Shown here: piece by piece, positions 53,311-63,674 of the stretch | Position numbering within the stretch: position 1 is the first letter of the stretch | Layout of the letters: each line of letters opens with the position of its first letter | From: Mesorhizobium muleiense | GTDB taxonomy: Bacteria > Pseudomonadota > Alphaproteobacteria > Rhizobiales > Rhizobiaceae | Length of the DNA: 64,000 bases | Assembly (NCBI RefSeq): GCF_900099905.1 | Contig: NZ_FNEE01000022.1 | Location: 30,742-94,741 of the forward strand | Reading direction: 5' to 3' | Notes under the pieces: model-generated | Databases searched by the model: none | What the model was told of the DNA's origin: nothing | Seen by the model: the letters and a program-made list of their open reading frames with translations, nothing else | Translations under genes and position numbers: made by a program

Positions 53311-54410
53311 CAGCGCCCACCGGTATAATTTCCGGCAGCGTCTTCGGCGCGATCGGCGCGCTGGCGGCGTTCCCGCTCAGGCTGGCGGCGCGTGAAGTCG
53401 AGCGCCGGCACGGCCAGTTGCGGCGCGGCGTCAACAGGCGCACCAGCCATGTCGTGTTCGGCCGCACACTTCTGGCCAAGGCGGGGGATGCCGAGATCGA
53501 GCGCCGCGTCGCCGCCGAGCGTGCGGCCGGACGCAAGCTGATCAGCGAAAACGGTTTTTTGCGCCTCCTCGGGCTGATGAAGGCGCCGGAGGCTTCGGCG
53601 CTGCCCAGGCAGTCGCTCATTGACCAGTCGCGGCTTGCCGCCGCCGACCTCGACCTGTTGTCGCTTTTCGATGCCTTCGAGCATGATTGCGAACCCTATT
53701 CGTTTCGCGACCTGATCCTGGCCCGCAAATATGCCGGGCTGATTGCCGGCGGCGCCTCGTGGGGGGCGATCGCGCGCTCGGTGCACCGCTGCGGTCCGGT
53801 CGCCTCGCTGACCGCCAAGTCGCTGAATGTCGGCTCGCAGCATGGGCGTGCCGATCAGATCTACCTCGAGGGCGGTCAGAGCGAACTCGACGGCCAGCTG
53901 CTGTTCGATTTGGGGTCGCCGGATGACGACACGCTGGAAGAACTGTTCGCCGATGCCGAAGCCGCGGAACAGGCTGAAGACCACGAGCAGGCGGCGGCAC
54001 TCTATCAGCGCTGCCTGGCCATCGATCCGAGCGACGCCATCGCCGCCTTCAACCGCGCCAACTGTCTGCGCGCCGCCGGACGCGCGGCCGAGGCGGCGCA
54101 CGACTATGCCCGCGCCATCAAGTGCGACCCCGGCTTTGTCGAGGCCTGGTTCAATCTGGCCGGGCTGATGAGCGATGAGGGCCGCGACGGTTCGGCGCGA
54201 CGGCATCTGCAGAAGGCGATCGCGCTCGACCAAAACTATGCCGATGCGGTGTTCAACCTGGCAAGGCTGGAGTTCGACGCCGGCAACCTCGCCGAGGCGC
54301 GGCGAAACTGGGCGCGCTATCTCGAGCTCGACGCCAGCTCCGAATGGGCGCGCATGGCGGCCAAGGGTATTCAGTTCATCGATTTGCAGCTGGCGCGGAT
54401 GTCGGGGTGA
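53307..54410 (+). CDS. TPR protein translationally coupled to ku
   Basis: 367 residues starting at GTG in the overlap gggtgacag. Residues about 110-170 read YSFRDLILARKYAGLIAGG and AIARSVHRCG, which looks like a MerR-type helix-turn-helix. Residues about 225-340 form TPR repeats (AAALYQRCLAIDPSDAIAAF; DYARAIKCDPGFVEAWFNLA). I recall a TPR gene behind ku in several rhizobia but no defined role. Coupling to ku makes an end-joining accessory or regulator plausible. Confidence 0.7.
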   Translation: MTAPTGIISGSVFGAIGALAAFPLRLAAREVERRHGQLRRGVNRRTSHVVFGRTLLAKAGDAEIERRVAAERAAGRKLISENGFLRLLGLMKAPEASALPRQSLIDQSRLAAADLDLLSLFDAFEHDCEPYSFRDLILARKYAGLIAGGASWGAIARSVHRCGPVASLTAKSLNVGSQHGRADQIYLEGGQSELDGQLLFDLGSPDDDTLEELFADAEAAEQAEDHEQAAALYQRCLAIDPSDAIAAFNRANCLRAAGRAAEAAHDYARAIKCDPGFVEAWFNLAGLMSDEGRDGSARRHLQKAIALDQNYADAVFNLARLEFDAGNLAEARRNWARYLELDASSEWARMAAKGIQFIDLQLARMSG

Positions 54411-54422
54411 GGCGATGGCGCT

Positions 54423-54573
54423 CCCTTCTCCCCTTGTGGGAGAAGGTGGATCGGCGCTTTAGCGCCGAGACGGATGAGGGGTGCTGGAAGAAATGAGGCG
54501 TTGGCGCTCCGTCCAACACCCCTCATCCGACCGAGCTTCGCTCGGCCACCTTCTCCCACAAGGGGAGAAGGGG
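54423..54573. repeat. Palindromic intergenic element (family D, copy 2)
   Basis: Arms cttctccccttgtgggagaa and ccttctcccacaaggggaga with inner ggatgaggggtgctggaaga / acacccctcatccgacc. Close match to 39390-39590. It lies just after the TPR gene and before the hydrolase gene. Confidence 0.75.
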
Positions 54574-54594
54574 TCGTCAACGTTGGAGTTCCCC

Positions 54595-55239
54595 ATGACC
54601 ACCTTCCTCCTCGACGGCCCAGACACCGCTCCCATCACCATCCTGCTCGCCCATGGCGCCGGCGCGCCGATGGATTCTGCCTCGATGACCGCCACGGCAA
54701 AAGCGCTGGCCGAAGCCGGGTTCCGCGTTGCGCGCTTTGAATTCCACTACATGGCGGCCCGCCGCTACGGCCACCCCAAGCCGCCGCCGCGCGCCGAGAC
54801 GGTGAACCCGGAATACATCAAGGCGATCGCCGACCTCAGGGCGAAGGGCGTGAACGGACCGCTCATCATCGGCGGCAAGTCGATGGGCGGCCGCGTCGCT
54901 TCGATGATCGCCGACGAGATGTTTTCGAAGGACGAGATTTCAGGGCTGCTTTGCCTCGGTTATCCCTTCCATCCGCCGGGGAAACCGACGCAGCTTCGGA
55001 CAAAACACCTCGCCGGTCTCAAGACGCCGACATTGATTTTTCAGGGCACACGCGACGAATTCGGGACCAGGGACGAGGTCGCGACCTACGACCTTTCCGA
55101 CACCATCGAAATGCGGTGGCTGGAAGATGGCGACCACGATTTGAAGCCGCGCAAGAGCGTCTCCGGTTTTTCGGCCGCCGATCATCTGAAGGCACTCGCC
55201 GATGCGGTGAAGGCGTGGACCGAGCGCATCGTGCGCTGA
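54595..55239 (+). CDS. Alpha/beta-fold hydrolase (KANL3/TEX30-like)
   Basis: 214 residues. The oxyanion region is ITILLAHGAGAPMDSASM, the nucleophile elbow GGKSMGGRVASM (Ser in GKSMGG), and late acids/His appear in EDGDHDLKPRKS. This plan matches small KANL3/TEX30-type hydrolases. The substrate is unknown. The ATG is 4 bases after tggagttcccc. It is followed 9 bp later by exonuclease III. Confidence 0.82.
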   Translation: MTTFLLDGPDTAPITILLAHGAGAPMDSASMTATAKALAEAGFRVARFEFHYMAARRYGHPKPPPRAETVNPEYIKAIADLRAKGVNGPLIIGGKSMGGRVASMIADEMFSKDEISGLLCLGYPFHPPGKPTQLRTKHLAGLKTPTLIFQGTRDEFGTRDEVATYDLSDTIEMRWLEDGDHDLKPRKSVSGFSAADHLKALADAVKAWTERIVR

Positions 55240-55248
55240 AGCCGGCCG

Positions 55249-56019
55249 ATGAAGATCGCCACCTTCAACGTCAACAACATCAACGGCCGGCTGCAGAACC
55301 TGCTCGCCTGGCTGACTGCCGCCAGGCCCGACATCGTCTGCCTGCAGGAACTGAAGGCCAGGCAGACGCAGTTTCCGCGCACAGCACTCGCCGCGGCCGG
55401 CTATGGCGCGGTTTGGGTGGGACAGCCGACCTGGAACGGCGTCGCCATACTGGCGCGGGGTTCAGAACCCGTTCTGACCCGCGAGGCGCTGCCCGGCGAC
55501 GACAGCGATAACCAGGCCCGCTACATCGAGGCGGCGGTCAGCGGCATCGTCGTCGCCTGCCTCTATGCGCCGAACGGCAACCCGCAGCCCGGCCCGAAAT
55601 TCACCTACAAGCTGGCCTGGCACGAGCGCCTGAACGCGCATGCGGAAGAACTGTTCGACACCGGCCTGCCGGTGGTGCTGGCCGGCGACTACAACATCGT
55701 GCCCGAGCCGCGCGACATCTATCCGACCCGCTCCTATGACGACAATGCGCTGGTGCAGCCGGAGAGCCGGGAATCCTTCGCAGCGCTGCTCGACCAGGGC
55801 TGGACCGACGCGCTGCGCAAAAAACACCCGAAGGAGACGCTCTACACATTCTGGGATTATCGCCGCAACCGCTGGCAGCGCGACGCCGGCCTGCGGCTCG
55901 ACCATATATTGCTGTCCAAGAAACTGACGCGCCGGCTGGCCGGGGCAGGCATCGACCGCGACGTTCGCGGCGAGCCCGGCGCCAGCGACCACGCGCCGGT
56001 TTGGGTGGAGTTGCGGTGA
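55249..56019 (+). CDS. xth: Exonuclease III
   Basis: 256 residues of the AP endonuclease/exonuclease III family. The first motif is MKIATFNVNNINGR, then IVCLQELKARQ (catalytic Glu), VLAGDYNIVPE and the final SDHAPVW with the catalytic His. It repairs abasic sites and 3' blocked ends. It fits a repair neighbourhood with ligD and ku but is a separate unit. Confidence 0.95.
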   Translation: MKIATFNVNNINGRLQNLLAWLTAARPDIVCLQELKARQTQFPRTALAAAGYGAVWVGQPTWNGVAILARGSEPVLTREALPGDDSDNQARYIEAAVSGIVVACLYAPNGNPQPGPKFTYKLAWHERLNAHAEELFDTGLPVVLAGDYNIVPEPRDIYPTRSYDDNALVQPESRESFAALLDQGWTDALRKKHPKETLYTFWDYRRNRWQRDAGLRLDHILLSKKLTRRLAGAGIDRDVRGEPGASDHAPVWVELR

Positions 56020-56084
56020 GGGCGGGGATTGGCCGTCATTGGCGGTTTCGCCAATCTTATCTTCAATCCTTCATGCGCAACCGG

Positions 56085-56552
56085 TCAGCCCGGTCGCGCA
56101 CCTTCGCGGGCGAAGGCCTCGATCAATGGCGTATACCCCTCAAGGTCGGGTTGGGTGGCGAAGCTGTGGCTGGCGGCGGTCGTGGCCCAGGGCAGCCTTT
56201 CCGACGTGAAAACCTCGACGAAGGGCACGTACCAATTGTGCTCGTCGAGCATGGTAGCGCGAACGTTGACGAAGAAGTCCAGGCCGTGCGGATGGGTGAA
56301 CATCCAGTTCTTGCAGTGCGGGCAGTAGAGTTGCCGGTGCGGGCCATGCATGCCGCCGACCACCGGCTCGCCTTGCGTAACGCTGAAGCCGCTGCTTGGC
56401 ACGGCCATAGTCAGGGAATAAGCGCTCGCGCTCAGCTTCTGACAGCCGGTGCAATGACAGGCCATGGTCAGCAAGGGCGGCGCACTTATGCGAAAGCGTA
56501 TCCCACCGCACAGGCAGCCGCCGTCCCAGGGTAGTTTCCAATCATCCATCAC
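56085..56552 (-). CDS. GFA-family protein (CENP-V/glutathione-dependent formaldehyde-activating fold)
   Basis: 155 residues. Zinc ligands are visible as CLCGGIRF, CHCTGCQKLSASAYS and CPHCKNWMF, the GFA domain pattern. Members are often annotated as glutathione-dependent formaldehyde-activating enzymes, but most are of unknown function. An ATG one codon later is possible. It converges on exonuclease III. Confidence 0.9.
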   Translation of the reverse strand: MMDDWKLPWDGGCLCGGIRFRISAPPLLTMACHCTGCQKLSASAYSLTMAVPSSGFSVTQGEPVVGGMHGPHRQLYCPHCKNWMFTHPHGLDFFVNVRATMLDEHNWYVPFVEVFTSERLPWATTAASHSFATQPDLEGYTPLIEAFAREGARPG

Positions 56553-56672
56553 TTGGCCTCGGTGCTGATTTCCCTGCTAGGCGATTCTAGCGCGCGACCG
56601 AGGTCCCGCAACAACCGAGTTCCCAGACGCATCCAGCGTTTTGGCGCGAGCAATTTTCTGGCTGGAGCTTGA

Positions 56673-56838
56673 GCACCCCCCTCTGTCCTGCCGGACATCC
56701 CCCCCTCAAGGGGGGAGATCGGCTGTCACTTCGGCTTTCGCCAATCTCCAGCGTTAAAAAGTTGACGCGGTCGTCGACGCTGCCGATCTCCCCCCTTGCG
56801 GGGGAGATGCCCGGCAGGGCAGAGGGGGGTGTGAAGGA
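56673..56838. repeat. Palindromic mosaic element (family A) before the amidase gene
   Basis: Inverted arms (cctctgtcctgccggacatc at 56680 and gatgcccggcagggcagagg at 56806) flank the core ggctttcgccaatctccagcg. The end tgtgaaggaacgcgacc is also found after the copy near 49700. It fills most of the 56553-56898 gap. Confidence 0.75.
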
Positions 56839-56898
56839 ACGCGACCTGTACAAAAGCGGCGCGAAGCCGCATCGTCGCGCAGGGTACAGGGACCGAAC

Positions 56899-58911
56899 AT
56901 GGCGACCAGTCTCCACATCGTCGAAGCGTCGATCGCAGAGCTGCGGCGGGCACTGGAGGCCGGCACTGTCACCAGCGTCGAGCTGGTCGGCGCGTATCTC
57001 AGGCGCATCGCCAGATACGACCGCCATGGCATCACCCTCAACGCCGTTCCCGTGCTCAATCCCAAAATGTTCGAGGAGGCGGCCGCGTCCGACTGGCGCC
57101 GCAGGAAAGGTGCTGCGCTCGGGCCGCTGGACAGCATCCCCTATACCGCCAAGGACAGCTACAAGGTATCAGGCCTCACAGTGGCCGCGGGCTCGCCGGC
57201 CTTCGAACATCTCGTCGCCAATGAGGACGCCTTCACCATCGGGCGGCTGCGGGCCGGCGGCGCGGTGCTGATCGGGCTGACCAACATGCCGCCGATGGCC
57301 AATGGCGGCATGCAGCGCGGCGTCTACGGCCGGGCGGAAAGCCCCTACAATGCCGATTACCTGACCGCCGCCTTCGCGTCGGGCTCGTCGAATGGTTCCG
57401 GCACCGCGACCGCCGCCAGCTTCGCCGCCTTCGGGCTAGGCGAGGAGACATGGTCGTCGGGCCGCGCGCCGGCGTCGAACAACGCGCTGGTCGCCTACAC
57501 GCCGTCGCGCGGCGTCATTTCGGTGCGCGGCAACTGGCCGCTGGTGCCGACGATGGACGTGGTGGTGCCGCATACGCGCAGCGTGCCCGACATGCTCGAA
57601 CTGCTCGACGTGATCGTCGCCGACGATCCGAACACAAGGGGCGATTTCTGGCGTGCGCAGCCCTGGGTGGCGCTGCCGAAGAGCTCGGATATACGGCCGC
57701 CAAGCTACACCGGCCTCGAGCTGGAGGGAGCGCTGCGAGGCATGCGGCTCGGCGTGCCGCGCATGTATATCGGCCGCGATACGGACATTGCGATCCAGAC
57801 CCGCGCCTCGGTGCTGGAACTGTGGCAGCAGGCGGCGGCCGATCTGCGGCGGCTCGGCGCAGATGTGGTCGAGGTCGATTTTCCCGTCGTCTCCAACTAC
57901 GAGCGCGACCGGCCGGGAACAAAAAACATGGTCGATCGCGGGCTGTTGCCGGAAGGATTCGCCGAGCGCGAGATCTGGGACCTGTGCGTCTTCGCCTGGG
58001 ACGATTTCCTGCGCGCCAATGCCGACCCTGCCATCGCCGATCTCGCGTCGGTCGACGGCCCAAAGATCTTTCCGCAGCCGCCGGGCACGCTGCCGGACCG
58101 TTATGAGGACAGTTTTGACGTGGCGGAATATGTCGAGCGGGCCAAGCGCGGCGTCACGCCATTCCTGGCCATTCCCGAGCTGGAGGCCGGCCTGAAAGGC
58201 CTGGAGGCGACGCGGCGCATCGATTTCGAGGATTGGCTCGCCGCGCAACGGCTCGACGCGGTGGTGTTTCCCGCCATCGCCGATGTCGGGCCGGCCGATG
58301 CGGATGTCAACGAGGCCTCCGCAGGGCTGGCCTGGCGCAACGGCACCTGGGTCGCCAATGGCAATCTGGTGCCGCGCCATCTCGGCATTCCGACCGTCAC
58401 CGTGCCGATGGGCACGATGGCCGATATCGGCATGCCGGTCGGCCTAACCTTCGCCGGCAAGGCTTATGACGACACCCGGCTGCTGCGGCTGGCCGGCGAC
58501 TTCGAGCGTTTTGGCCAGCGCCGCAGCCGCCCGCCGCGCACGCCGGAACTTCCCGACGATGTTTTTTTCGCCCGACACAACGCGAGCATGCCCGGCGAGC
58601 CGCCGCCGCCGACCGTCGCGCTTGCCGCCGAGACGCGCCATGCCGGTGATCAGGATGAGATAACCATCATGCTCGACATCGATGGCGAGGCCGGAACCGA
58701 CACTCGTGTGAAGGTGCATGTCAACGGCGAGCCTGTCACCATGCAGCAGACCGGCGCGCGCTTGACGGGGCGCGCGGTCGTGCCGGCCAAAGAGCATGAG
58801 AGGAGCCACAGCGTCTGGCGCGGCGCGTACGGCTCGATCGTCACCGCTGTCGTGCGTTTTGAAGACGGACGCGCCGCCGGCGCCTATATGGTGACCGGCG
58901 GGATCGGGTAA
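56899..58911 (+). CDS. Amidase-signature hydrolase with C-terminal extension
   Basis: 670 residues. The amidase signature catalytic residues are in PYTAKDSYKVSG (Lys), SGSSNGSGTATAASFAAFG (first Ser) and ETWSSGRAPASNN (nucleophile Ser region). The core ends near residue 555. Residues 560-670 form an extra beta-rich domain (EITIMLDIDGEAGTDTRVKV, VRFEDGRAAGAYM) of unknown role. Substrates of this group include amides and aryl acylamides. It is a single gene behind a palindromic element. Confidence 0.88.
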   Translation: MATSLHIVEASIAELRRALEAGTVTSVELVGAYLRRIARYDRHGITLNAVPVLNPKMFEEAAASDWRRRKGAALGPLDSIPYTAKDSYKVSGLTVAAGSPAFEHLVANEDAFTIGRLRAGGAVLIGLTNMPPMANGGMQRGVYGRAESPYNADYLTAAFASGSSNGSGTATAASFAAFGLGEETWSSGRAPASNNALVAYTPSRGVISVRGNWPLVPTMDVVVPHTRSVPDMLELLDVIVADDPNTRGDFWRAQPWVALPKSSDIRPPSYTGLELEGALRGMRLGVPRMYIGRDTDIAIQTRASVLELWQQAAADLRRLGADVVEVDFPVVSNYERDRPGTKNMVDRGLLPEGFAEREIWDLCVFAWDDFLRANADPAIADLASVDGPKIFPQPPGTLPDRYEDSFDVAEYVERAKRGVTPFLAIPELEAGLKGLEATRRIDFEDWLAAQRLDAVVFPAIADVGPADADVNEASAGLAWRNGTWVANGNLVPRHLGIPTVTVPMGTMADIGMPVGLTFAGKAYDDTRLLRLAGDFERFGQRRSRPPRTPELPDDVFFARHNASMPGEPPPPTVALAAETRHAGDQDEITIMLDIDGEAGTDTRVKVHVNGEPVTMQQTGARLTGRAVVPAKEHERSHSVWRGAYGSIVTAVVRFEDGRAAGAYMVTGGIG

Positions 58912-58966
58912 CCATCGCGCTTAGCCTTGTGCGGCGCGCCGTCTGCAAACGGCTTTTCAATTCGCG

Positions 58967-59296
58967 TCAGTCCGGCTTGCAGGGGTCGGCCTTGGCCGCT
59001 GCTGTCTTCTCGCCCTCCTGCTGCGCCTCGACATCCTGCTGCGAGGTGGCAAGGTTTTTATCGCCGCCGGCTTCCTGGTTGGCAAGCGGCATGGTGTTGC
59101 CGGTCTTGTTGGCCGGGCCGCCCTTTACCCTGTTACCGGTATTCGCGTCGGTTTCGAGGGGCGCGCGCGTTGCGTCTTTTGCGACGCCTGATTGAGCTTC
59201 GATCGATGCGGTCGTGTCGTGGCAGGTGGCGCTTGCCGTGCCGGCCGTCAGCCCGATCATTGAGGTGGCGAGCAAAATAGCGGTTAGGGTCTTCAT
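58967..59296 (-). CDS. Small secreted protein, low complexity
   Basis: 109 residues with a signal peptide (MKTLTAILLATSMIGLTAGT, cleavage after ASA). The mature part is hydrophilic, rich in Thr, Ala and Asn, with single CHDTT and CKPD cysteines that may pair. No family was recognised. A ribosome site (gaagaggacgag type) precedes ATG. Confidence 0.6.
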   Translation of the reverse strand: MKTLTAILLATSMIGLTAGTASATCHDTTASIEAQSGVAKDATRAPLETDANTGNRVKGGPANKTGNTMPLANQEAGGDKNLATSQQDVEAQQEGEKTAAAKADPCKPD

Positions 59297-59473
59297 CTCG
59301 TCCTCCTTCGCTGTTTGAGGTCATCTTTCTAAACTGCCGGCACTATCTGAGGTTCCGCCAATTCAGTTCGAACTTCGAATGTGGCGTCGTATTCCCATTG
59401 ATTTGCGGGCTTCCGCAGGCGCCGCCTATCGCGTATTGGCGCGGGGAAACTCCCTTGGGCGCGCGTGAAAAGC

Positions 59474-61096
<1,623 letters not shown>

Positions 61097-61162
61097 GGCG
61101 CAGAGCGGCGTTGCCGCTCGCCATGACCCAAACGCTCGATTCCGGAAGGAAGCACGGGCTGC

Positions 61163-61594
61163 TCAGCCATGTATCACAATTTCGCGCAGCGGATCGCCGC
61201 CGTCGATGAACAGTCGGCCTTGCGCCGTCAACGCGGCCTTGAGCCGTTGCAGGGCGATTTTCCCTGCCTCGGGATGACGCCCGTCCAACGCGCCAACGCG
61301 CACCGCAACGGCAATGTCGAAATGCTTCTCGTCCGCCTCAAGGTTGAAGTCCTCGATGGCGACCTGACGAAAGCTCAGCGGGCCCGCTGCAATCTCGGCG
61401 CGCGAGGCGGCCCTGGCCTGCGCGATGGCTTTGGCCGAGCGGTCGATCGCCAGCACGTGACCGTCGCCAATCCGGCGCACGATCTCGCGCGCTGCAGCAC
61501 CCGGTCCGCAGCCGATCTCCAGCACGCGCATGCCGTGCCGCAAAGGCAGCGCGTCAACGATCGCCAATAGCCTTGGCGATAAGTCGTTCGCCAT
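61163..61594 (-). CDS. Class I SAM-dependent methyltransferase
   Basis: 143 residues. Motif I is MRVLEIGCGPGAAAREI and the acidic loop residue is in VLAIDRSAKAI. It is shorter than typical enzymes, but a C-terminal core is present (LKAALTAQGRLFIDGGDP). The start MANDLSPRLL follows ctggaga. The substrate cannot be inferred. It lies between the ABC-F gene and its 3' end copy. Confidence 0.85.
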   Translation of the reverse strand: MANDLSPRLLAIVDALPLRHGMRVLEIGCGPGAAAREIVRRIGDGHVLAIDRSAKAIAQARAASRAEIAAGPLSFRQVAIEDFNLEADEKHFDIAVAVRVGALDGRHPEAGKIALQRLKAALTAQGRLFIDGGDPLREIVIHG

Positions 61595-62027
61595 TCCGCT
61601 TCTCCAGCCTTTCCGTGAGCCGAGATTAGCGACCATGGCTGGCGACGGGAAGGCCGATACCTGAGGGATCGCGGACATCGTCGAAGTGTTCACCGCCGGT
61701 TATTGAGGAGGGGCGCCCCTTGATCGATATCGAAGCGGCCGGCGATTGGTCGACTTCTCAACTGCGCGACAGGAACAGCAGGGATACTTAAAGAGAAAAC
61801 AAAGGCCGAGCGGCCCGGCGTCGTTGGCCTGAGGGGGGCGGGACTGGCGCCGAGCCTAACCGGTTGGGGGGTAGATCACCGGCCACCTGCATACATACGC
61901 TAAATCTAATTTAAGAGCAAGCTAATGTAACAGTGATTCAATGTTGCGCGTTGGCGATTTTCCAGCGGTTGTTTCCAATCAGTTGTTGTTTCTGGCGGCC
62001 GCTGCCTGGCCGCGTGCGTCACTCTTA

Positions 62028-62108
62028 TGGCGGCGGCTATACCCGACATGTTGAGCGCACCGGCCAAGAGGCGCCGGGGGCGCGCGGGGCTGAAGCGCAG
62101 AGCGCCGG
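62028..62108 (+). pseudogene. Degraded copy of the ABC-F gene 3' end
   Basis: About 80 bp matching 61026-61105 over tatggcggcggctatac and gaggcgccggggg...gctgaggcgcagagcgc; the frame would read YGGGYTRHVERTGQEAPG against YGGGYTEYVERTGQEAPG of the intact gene. It lies in the 576-bp gap before the channel gene; elsewhere that gap is AT-richer with no clear gene. Confidence 0.55.
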
Positions 62109-62170
62109 CTTGACCCTGCACCAGGCCGGCGACATTGTGCTGTTCGCCAATCCATAACGGTCGTGTGGGA

Positions 62171-63475
62171 ATGGATTTTCGCAACGCCATCGATGAATCG
62201 CTGGCCTGGGCCAGCCGATGGTTCGACTACGCCGTCACGCCGTGGTTTTTCTATCAGGCTGCCATCATCGTCACGCTCTTCCTGGTCGCGAAGCTCACGG
62301 CGCAGCGCATCGAACCGCTCGTGGAGAACCGGGCACGCCAGATCAAGGGGCATCCCGGACTGTTGAGGGTCGTCGTTGCCCTGTTGCGGCGCACCGACTG
62401 GATCCTGTTCACGGTCTTCCTGCTTGCCGCGCTCGTTCTCATGCGCGCCGTCACCTGGCCAAGCCGGACCCATTTCATCTATATCGCGCTCTCGTTATCG
62501 CTTGCGTGGCTGTTTGCGTCGGTGCTGTCGCGCATCGTCCGCAATCGCTTTGTCGCGCGGGCTCTCGCCTGGCTGACCTGGATCTATGCGGCCCTCGTCA
62601 TCCTGGGCATCGATGACGACGCCGCGACGTTCCTGGACGGCCTCGCAATACCTTTGGGCGCGGTGCGCCTTTCGGCGCTCATGGTGCTGAAAGCGGCGCT
62701 GCTGCTGATCGCCACGGTTTGGCTTGCGGTGGTCGTCGGCAAGTATATCGACGAGCGCGTCCGCATCTCCGAAGAGCTGACGCCCTCGATCCGCGTCCTC
62801 GTCGGCAAGGTCGCAAAGGTCGGCCTTGTGCTGGTGGCGGGTGCCATCGCCCTGTCTTCCGTCGGTCTCGACCTGACGGCCCTGACGATATTTTCCGGCG
62901 CCGTCGGCGTCGGCCTGGCTTTCGGGCTGCAGAAGGTGGTTTCGAATTTCGTCTCCGGCATGATCATCCTGCTCGACAAGTCGATCAAGCCGGGCGACAC
63001 CATTTCGCTCGAAGGCACTTTCGGCTGGGTGCGCGAATTGCGGGCGCGGTTTGTCTCGGTGGTGACGCGCGATGGCCGCGAATACCTGATCCCGAACGAG
63101 GACTTCATCACCCAAAGGGTCATCAACTGGTCGTTCAGCGATAACCTTGTGCGGCTCGACGTGAATTTCGGCGTCTCTTACGACGCTGACCCGCATAAGG
63201 TCAGTGAACTGGCCATCAAGGCCGCCATGAGCGTCGGCCGGGTCGAAGCGGACCGGCGGCCGGTTTGCTGGCTCACCGACTTCGGCGAATCCTCGCTCAA
63301 TTTCGTCCTGCGCTTCTGGATCCACGACCCTCAGCAAGGCCTGACCAACGTGCGCGGCAGGGTGCTGCTGGCGCTGTGGGACACTTTTAGGGAAAACGGC
63401 ATCGACATCCCCTATCCGCATCGCGAGATCATCATGAAGCCGGATGGGCGTGCTGAGAAATCAGGCGGGCGCTGA
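62171..63475 (+). CDS. Mechanosensitive ion channel of the MscS family
   Basis: 434 residues. Five or six spans in the N-terminal half (WFFYQAAIIVTLFLVAKLTA, DWILFTVFLLAALVLM, and others) and the pore helix GVGLAFGLQKVVSNFVSGM are followed by the beta domain (GDTISLEGTFGWVRELRARF; LIPNEDFITQRVINWS) and a C-terminal alpha/beta region. It opens under membrane tension during osmotic downshock. The start ATG follows tgtggga. The N-terminal extension is longer than minimal MscS. Confidence 0.9.
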   Translation: MDFRNAIDESLAWASRWFDYAVTPWFFYQAAIIVTLFLVAKLTAQRIEPLVENRARQIKGHPGLLRVVVALLRRTDWILFTVFLLAALVLMRAVTWPSRTHFIYIALSLSLAWLFASVLSRIVRNRFVARALAWLTWIYAALVILGIDDDAATFLDGLAIPLGAVRLSALMVLKAALLLIATVWLAVVVGKYIDERVRISEELTPSIRVLVGKVAKVGLVLVAGAIALSSVGLDLTALTIFSGAVGVGLAFGLQKVVSNFVSGMIILLDKSIKPGDTISLEGTFGWVRELRARFVSVVTRDGREYLIPNEDFITQRVINWSFSDNLVRLDVNFGVSYDADPHKVSELAIKAAMSVGRVEADRRPVCWLTDFGESSLNFVLRFWIHDPQQGLTNVRGRVLLALWDTFRENGIDIPYPHREIIMKPDGRAEKSGGR

Positions 63476-63535
63476 AGCTGCCAATCTCCCCCCTTGTGGG
63501 TCCCTTGTGGGCCGGTCAATCGCATTTGGATTCTT

Positions 63536-63674
63536 GCGAAGGTGGACCCCACCCTAACCCTCCCCACAAGGGGGAGGGAACGCTGCCGCGCGCCTTAACT
63601 TCCCCTTTGGCGCCCGAAAGGCATGGCAATTTGCCGAGGTCAGCGCAAACGGAAGTCTCCCTCCCCCTTGTGGG
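63536..63674. repeat. Palindromic intergenic element (family B, copy 2), interrupted by an IS
   Basis: The arm ccctccccacaagggggagg (about 63558-63578) and the spacer (cgctgccgcgc, ttaacttccc, tgccgaggtcagcgc) match the reverse complement of 4898-5062. The second arm breaks at ttgtggg, where the IS end begins. Confidence 0.7.

Noticed and set aside
61906..62190. Minus-strand frame of 94 codons beside the ABC-F remnant
   Set aside because: It overlaps the duplicated ABC-F tail in antisense and has no protein-like pattern.
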